From the NCBI GenBank assembly GCA_016212275.1, contig JACRGR010000077.1, positions 1-41,506 on the forward strand: 41,506 nt of DNA. The letters are read 5' to 3'. The notes under the pieces were generated by a model. It saw only the letters and a list, made by a program, of their open reading frames with translations. It made no database searches and was not told the DNA's origin. Positions 34,265 through 41,506 of this stretch are shown here, piece after piece. This DNA comes from Nitrospinota bacterium (GTDB lineage: Bacteria; Nitrospinota_A; UBA7883; JACRGQ01). The position numbers and the translations under genes are program-made. Each line of letters opens with the position of its first letter. The stretch's first letter is position 1.

Positions 34265-35059
34265 TTGGAAAAGATAAAAGTATACAAAGAAGCAAGATTC
34301 TTTGCAGATGTTTTGAAAGAGGCACTTGAAGTCTCTCAAGGGATCGCAAAAAGGAGCAAAAACGAGCTCAAAATAATAAGAATGATCGTCGAGCACAAAG
34401 ATTCGACTTGGAAATATGATTCTTTGGAAGAGTTCCTTGCCGATTACCGGCAACATCAAGGGAATGCCACCTTGCACACTATGGGCAATAAAGTTGATTT
34501 TGTTGTCGATATTTCTCCACGCTCCGCCCAAGTAAGTGTCAGAGGGGATTGCCGTCCGGACATTGAAACCGTTTTTGGTGTTTTTGAAAAACATCTAAAT
34601 TCCTCAAAACTCCCCCCTATTCCAAGGCCGTCTGAACCAGAAGTGGAACCGGTGGTATTTATTGGTCACGGTGGAAGTCCACTTTGGCGCGACCTAAAGG
34701 ACCATCTCCAAGATAAACATAAAATAAAGGTTGAAGCTTACGAGACTGGCGCAAGAGCCGGCCATACCATAAGGGACATCTTGGAGGAGTTAGTGAAAAA
34801 GTCTTCTTTCGCCCTTCTAGTCCTCACAGCCGAGGATGAAATGCCCGATGGGACTTTTCGTGCCAGACAAAACGTGATCCACGAGGTGGGGTTATTCCAA
34901 GGACGAATCGGGTTTGCACGAGCAGTGGTGCTTCTTGAGGAGGGGGCTGAAGAGTTCTCAAACATCCAAGGCATTCAGCAAATCCGGTTTTCCAAGGGCA
35001 ACATCAAAGAAACATTTGGAGAAGTAGTTGCAACGATAAGGCGAGAATTTGGCAACTGA
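34265..35059 (+). CDS. TIR-like effector of the CAP12/Pycsar type (PF10137) with an N-terminal unknown domain
   Basis: A 264-residue protein starting at TTG 34265, with AAGGTG 4 nt upstream. The C-terminal part (about 129-262) matches the PF10137 TIR-like family: VFIGHGGSPLWRDLKDHLQD, TAEDE (188-192), RQNVIHEVGLFQGR with a candidate catalytic Glu207, and LLEEGAEEFSNIQGI. Family members are NADases or nucleotide-binding effectors in CBASS/Pycsar-type anti-phage defence. Residues 1-125 form a domain I do not recognise. No cyclase gene is adjacent, so the trigger is not obvious. The gene is less GC-rich than its neighbours and sits beside a toxin-antitoxin pair, consistent with an acquired defence patch. 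Confidence 0.85.
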   Translation: MEKIKVYKEARFFADVLKEALEVSQGIAKRSKNELKIIRMIVEHKDSTWKYDSLEEFLADYRQHQGNATLHTMGNKVDFVVDISPRSAQVSVRGDCRPDIETVFGVFEKHLNSSKLPPIPRPSEPEVEPVVFIGHGGSPLWRDLKDHLQDKHKIKVEAYETGARAGHTIRDILEELVKKSSFALLVLTAEDEMPDGTFRARQNVIHEVGLFQGRIGFARAVVLLEEGAEEFSNIQGIQQIRFSKGNIKETFGEVVATIRREFGN

Positions 35060-35184
35060 TGTTTGCAAAAATTTTCACATTCCAGTTTCGCGGAAGGTCG
35101 CCGCTTCCATCGGTTTATGCTCTTCATTGACTATACCGGGGCAAATAAATCAACTATCATCGGGCTAATTAGGAGGAAAAAATA

Positions 35185-35400
35185 ATGAAATCCGGTCAGG
35201 CGACAGCGGAGGTGTTTTTTACCGCTTTCAAGGCGCTAAAAAGCGCGGAGCGGGAAGCGTTTATCGTGAAAGTGGTGGGCGACCCGCAACTAAGGGAAGA
35301 CCTCCTGGATGCGGCACTCATTGAAGAAGCAAAAAAGGTCAAGGGTAGAGCCGTCAGCGCCCGTGAATTCTTTTCAAGGAACAAGAAGAAGGTCGCTTGA
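35185..35400 (+). CDS. Antitoxin-like small protein of a type II toxin-antitoxin pair
   Basis: A 71-residue, charged, mostly helical protein (ending AREFFSRNKKKVA) immediately upstream of and overlapping a RelE/ParE-like toxin gene by 4 nt. The family is not recognised by sequence; position and size argue for antitoxin. A strong AGGAGG lies 9 nt before the ATG. The gap 35060-35184 holds its control region, including TTGACT near 35137 without a well-placed -10 box. Confidence 0.75.
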   Translation: MKSGQATAEVFFTAFKALKSAEREAFIVKVVGDPQLREDLLDAALIEEAKKVKGRAVSAREFFSRNKKKVA

Positions 35401-35654
35401 GCTACCAGGTTTGGTTAATGCCCCAAGCCCAAAAAGACCTTGATGGGTTCCGGGGTAAACTTCACGCAAAATTTGAAAGCATCATTTTAGGGCTATATGA
35501 GAACCCACGCCCGCATAACTCAAAGAAACTTAGCGGTAGTGGTTCACGATATCGAATTCGCGCCGGCGATTACCGGATCCTTTATGAACTGGATGAACAA
35601 AAGAAAATCGTAAGGGTGTACCGGATAGTCAACCGGAAGGAAGCTTACCGCTAA
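35397..35654 (+). CDS. RelE/ParE-family toxin
   Basis: An 85-residue protein with the RelE/ParE fold signature: YQVWLMPQAQKDLDGF at the start, NPRPHNSKKLSGSGSRYRIRAGDYRILYELDEQKK, and the ending VRVYRIVNRKEAYR. The RIRAGDYRILY core and late basic residues are typical of RelE-like mRNA interferases. Start is TTG 35397, overlapping the antitoxin stop. The RelE versus ParE target (ribosome or gyrase) cannot be settled here. Confidence 0.9.
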   Translation: MSYQVWLMPQAQKDLDGFRGKLHAKFESIILGLYENPRPHNSKKLSGSGSRYRIRAGDYRILYELDEQKKIVRVYRIVNRKEAYR

Positions 35655-35655
35655 A

Positions 35656-37242
35656 CTAGAAAAAGCCTTCCATGCCGATGGTGATGACGGGGGGGCGGTC
35701 GAACTCGGTGGGTACGCCGTAATCCACCCGGATGAGGCTGATGCCGGGCGCTTTCAACAACGCTATCCGCAGTCCCGCGCCGACGCTGGAGTTCAGCCTT
35801 TTCAACGTGTCGCCGGAATAGTTGTTCCATGTGTTTCCCGCGTCGGCGAATAGAACGAACCCCGGCTCGATGATGCCCGCAAGCATCGGCGTGTAGGTGA
35901 AGATACGGTCTTCCAGGTTGATCACCGCCTGATTGCGCCCGGTGAATTCGTCCGCCTTGTACCCGCGCAGGCCGCTGGTGCCGCCCAGGTGAACACGGTT
36001 GGTTTCGCTTTCCATGTAGGTGCCCTGCACCCGCAGAACAAACATATGCCGGTAAAACCAGCGCGCATAATACTGCAAAACCGCGTCGGCAAGATGGTCG
36101 TTGAACTGGTCGTCGTTGCGTGTGAGGTTCAGCTTGCTCAACAGGTAGTCCCGCTCGAAGAACCGGTGCCACTTCGTGACGCCGAACGACAGGGCGATGT
36201 CGGAGGTGGTGGAGCCGAGCGTGGTCATCCGCTGACCCGCGAGGAAGGTGTAGCGCGGACCGAGCGGAATATCCTCTTTTTGGCGGAATTTTTCAATGTA
36301 GGTTTCCTCCGCATATTCGTACGGATTCCGCAAGAACTCAAAAGAAGCCTGCATTTTATTATCCACCTTCATCTCCGGCGCCTTGTTGACCTCCAGAACC
36401 CTTTGCTCGCCCAGCGAGAGGATGAGCGAGGTGCGCAGGATATCATCCCCATGGGGCGTGGCCCATCCGTAGTACAGGTTCATGCGGTAAGAATTGAACT
36501 TCATCGCCGACTCCTGATGGTCGGTGCGAATATAGGAAACCCCGTGGGCCTTTTTCGTGGTGATGGCGTAAAAAGGCTGTTCCACGATCCCCTTATACAC
36601 GTTTTCGTTCGGCACCACGTCGTACCCCAGCCGGATGGCGTAGCGCGTCCCCATGAAGTTCGGGTCGGTGTACCCTATCGAATGGGTGTAGCCGCTATTG
36701 TTATGCCGCAGGCTGTAGTTGACGCTCTGGCCAAACCCCGCGAGGTTTTTTTCGCCGAAATCCAGCCCCGTGGTGGCATTTTCATCCGTGCCGCCGAACG
36801 TGCCGCCGATGATGAGCGACCATTGGTCGCGGGTGTGGACGGTAACGTCCACGGTTTTGTTCAGCGGCACGGGATCGGCTTTGATGTACACGTCCGTCAG
36901 GATGGAGCGCTTGCGCAGGATACGGGTGGTTTCCTCGATGATCCGTTTGTCGTAGGGATCGCCTTCCTTGAAAAGCAGTTCGTTGCGGATGACGCTTTCC
37001 TGGGTGACGGTGTGTATCTTGTTGCCGGATGTGCCGATGATGCCGCTTTCCTTGGGATTCTTCTCGTCGAATACGTTGTCGCGGATTATCGTGATCTTGC
37101 CGATGGTGTAGCCGGCCAGTTCTTCCGCCCCGGCGGCGGTGGAGAGTAACGCAAGGAAGATGAAACAGGCCGGGAAGGTCCTGAAAATCAGGGCCCCCAG
37201 CCTCGGCAGAAGGTTATTTCCGCGCCACGCGGGAAGCCACAT
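35656..37242 (-). CDS. Omp85-superfamily outer-membrane protein (second BamA-like protein)
   Basis: About 528 residues. A signal peptide (hydrophobic ACFIFLALLSTAAGA) is followed by one or two POTRA-like segments (about 45-145, with SVIRNELLFKEGDPYDKRIIEETTRILRKR) and a barrel with the Omp85 motif GTSGLRGYKADEF, ending in Phe. It is shorter than BamA and could be TamA-like or another Omp85 branch. ATG 37242 lies inside the end of atpC (29-nt overlap, different frame) and gives a good signal peptide. No start codon after the atpC stop does so. It is therefore the last gene of the atp operon as seen here, an unusual neighbourhood. Confidence 0.85.
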   Translation of the reverse strand: MWLPAWRGNNLLPRLGALIFRTFPACFIFLALLSTAAGAEELAGYTIGKITIIRDNVFDEKNPKESGIIGTSGNKIHTVTQESVIRNELLFKEGDPYDKRIIEETTRILRKRSILTDVYIKADPVPLNKTVDVTVHTRDQWSLIIGGTFGGTDENATTGLDFGEKNLAGFGQSVNYSLRHNNSGYTHSIGYTDPNFMGTRYAIRLGYDVVPNENVYKGIVEQPFYAITTKKAHGVSYIRTDHQESAMKFNSYRMNLYYGWATPHGDDILRTSLILSLGEQRVLEVNKAPEMKVDNKMQASFEFLRNPYEYAEETYIEKFRQKEDIPLGPRYTFLAGQRMTTLGSTTSDIALSFGVTKWHRFFERDYLLSKLNLTRNDDQFNDHLADAVLQYYARWFYRHMFVLRVQGTYMESETNRVHLGGTSGLRGYKADEFTGRNQAVINLEDRIFTYTPMLAGIIEPGFVLFADAGNTWNNYSGDTLKRLNSSVGAGLRIALLKAPGISLIRVDYGVPTEFDRPPVITIGMEGFF

Positions 37243-37635
37243 CCACACGCGCCTGCGCGCGCTCCAGCTTCGCCCGGTAACCGGGAAAGAATTTAACGCC
37301 CTCCTGGGTAACGCCCGCAAGTTCCTGCTCCCATTTGTCACGGTCTTTGATCGCTCGTTCGAGGTTTATGTCCTCGGCCCTTTCGGCATTTTCCACAAGC
37401 AGGGCAACCGTTGATGTATCCACATGGGCGTATCCCCAGCTTACCGCCACATAATGTTTTCCGTGGTGGTCTTCATAGCATACCTCGCCGGACCGGAGCA
37501 GGGAAAACAGTTCCGCATGCCCCGGCAGTACGCCGAATTCCCCCTCGGTGCCGGGGGCGGAAACGAACTTCGCTTCCGTATCCACCAGCTTGCGGTCGGG
37601 CGTCAATATTTCCAGATGTACGGTGGTCTTTTCCA

Positions 37636-37636
<1 letters not shown>
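37214..37636 (-). CDS. atpC: ATP synthase F1 epsilon subunit
   Basis: A 140-residue epsilon subunit. The N-terminal beta-sandwich (LEILTPDRKLVDTEAKFVSAPGTEGEFGVLPGHAELFSLL) is standard, and the C-terminal two-helix regulatory domain is present. Its ATG overlaps the atpD stop by one base (TGATG), and its 3' end overlaps the downstream Omp85 gene. Confidence 0.97.
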
Positions 37637-39914
<2,278 letters not shown>

Positions 39915-39915
39915 C

Positions 39916-41418
<1,503 letters not shown>

Positions 41419-41420
41419 GG

Positions 41421-41506
41421 TCAAGCCTCCTGTTCCAGTTTAATTTTCATCCTCTTGAGTTGGTTGCTCACGCTCCCGTCATATACCTTACTGCCGACGC
41501 TGGCGA
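41421..41506 (-). CDS. atpH: ATP synthase F1 delta subunit (C-terminal end only)
   Basis: The last 27 codons plus a stop of a gene that enters from beyond the right edge. The visible end, [19 protein letters not shown], matches the C-terminal signature of the delta subunit ([16 protein letters not shown]). Position directly before atpA is the canonical order. Confidence 0.93.
   Translation of the reverse strand, partial: ASVGSKVYDGSVSNQLKRMKIKLEQEA

Overview
The window comes from a Gram-negative, GC-rich environmental bacterium. Evidence is BamA and Skp/OmpH, a second Omp85 protein, an outer-membrane porin-type barrel, lipoproteins, an LPS-core-type glycosyltransferase and Sec signal peptides. 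The very heme-rich cytochromes, NtrC-type regulator, proton-pumping pyrophosphatase, ClpC, bactofilin and a DHH-CBS-tRNA nucleotidyltransferase fusion recall Nitrospinota, Nitrospirota or Desulfobacterota lineages. That placement is inference; there is no rRNA or tRNA gene here to settle it.

Layout. 1-4.8 kb: the 5' part of a multiheme cytochrome lipoprotein (minus strand), divergent from a sigma-54 response regulator that is followed by a b-type-cytochrome-like membrane protein and an FeS/FAD/NAD(P) oxidoreductase. 4.8-6.5 kb: an accessory patch with an AT-rich orphan gene and an MNT/HEPN pair, flanked by inverted copies of a dispersed repeat. 6.5-11.5 kb: a secreted beta-propeller protein, then, convergent, a two-gene unit for a giant c-type cytochrome (29 CX2CH plus 4 CX4CH sites, up to 33 hemes) and an outer-membrane barrel. 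This looks like an extracellular or trans-outer-membrane electron conduit. 11.6-14.6 kb: YHS-domain protein, MogA/MoaB, K+-independent-type H+-pyrophosphatase. 14.8-20.3 kb (minus): hybrid histidine kinase whose receiver has Asn at the phospho-acceptor position, a degenerate-receiver/TPR protein, glycosyltransferase, Trm112-like protein and an HExxH lipoprotein. 20.4-25.8 kb (plus): clpC, bamA, skp. 25.9-31.4 kb: class-I amidotransferase hydrolase, MIP18-family FeS assembly factor plus polytopic membrane protein, a bactofilin-TM-TPR fusion with a second TPR gene, and a CheY-like regulator. 31.5-35.7 kb: the tRNA nucleotidyltransferase fusion, then a small defence/addiction patch (TIR-like CAP12-family protein and a RelBE/ParDE-like pair). 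35.7-41.5 kb (minus): atpH (3' end), atpA, atpG, atpD, atpC, and an Omp85-family gene overlapping the atpC end.

Themes. Energy metabolism (ATP synthase, H+-pyrophosphatase, heme-rich electron transfer) and envelope assembly dominate; accessory genes sit in two small insertions. Several genes have a sigma-70-like -10 box placed so that transcription would begin at or within a few bases of the start codon, and lack a convincing ribosome binding site. This suggests leaderless mRNAs are common here. Many inter-gene gaps hold palindromic, REP-like elements. No CRISPR array, IS transposase, rRNA or tRNA gene was recognised.
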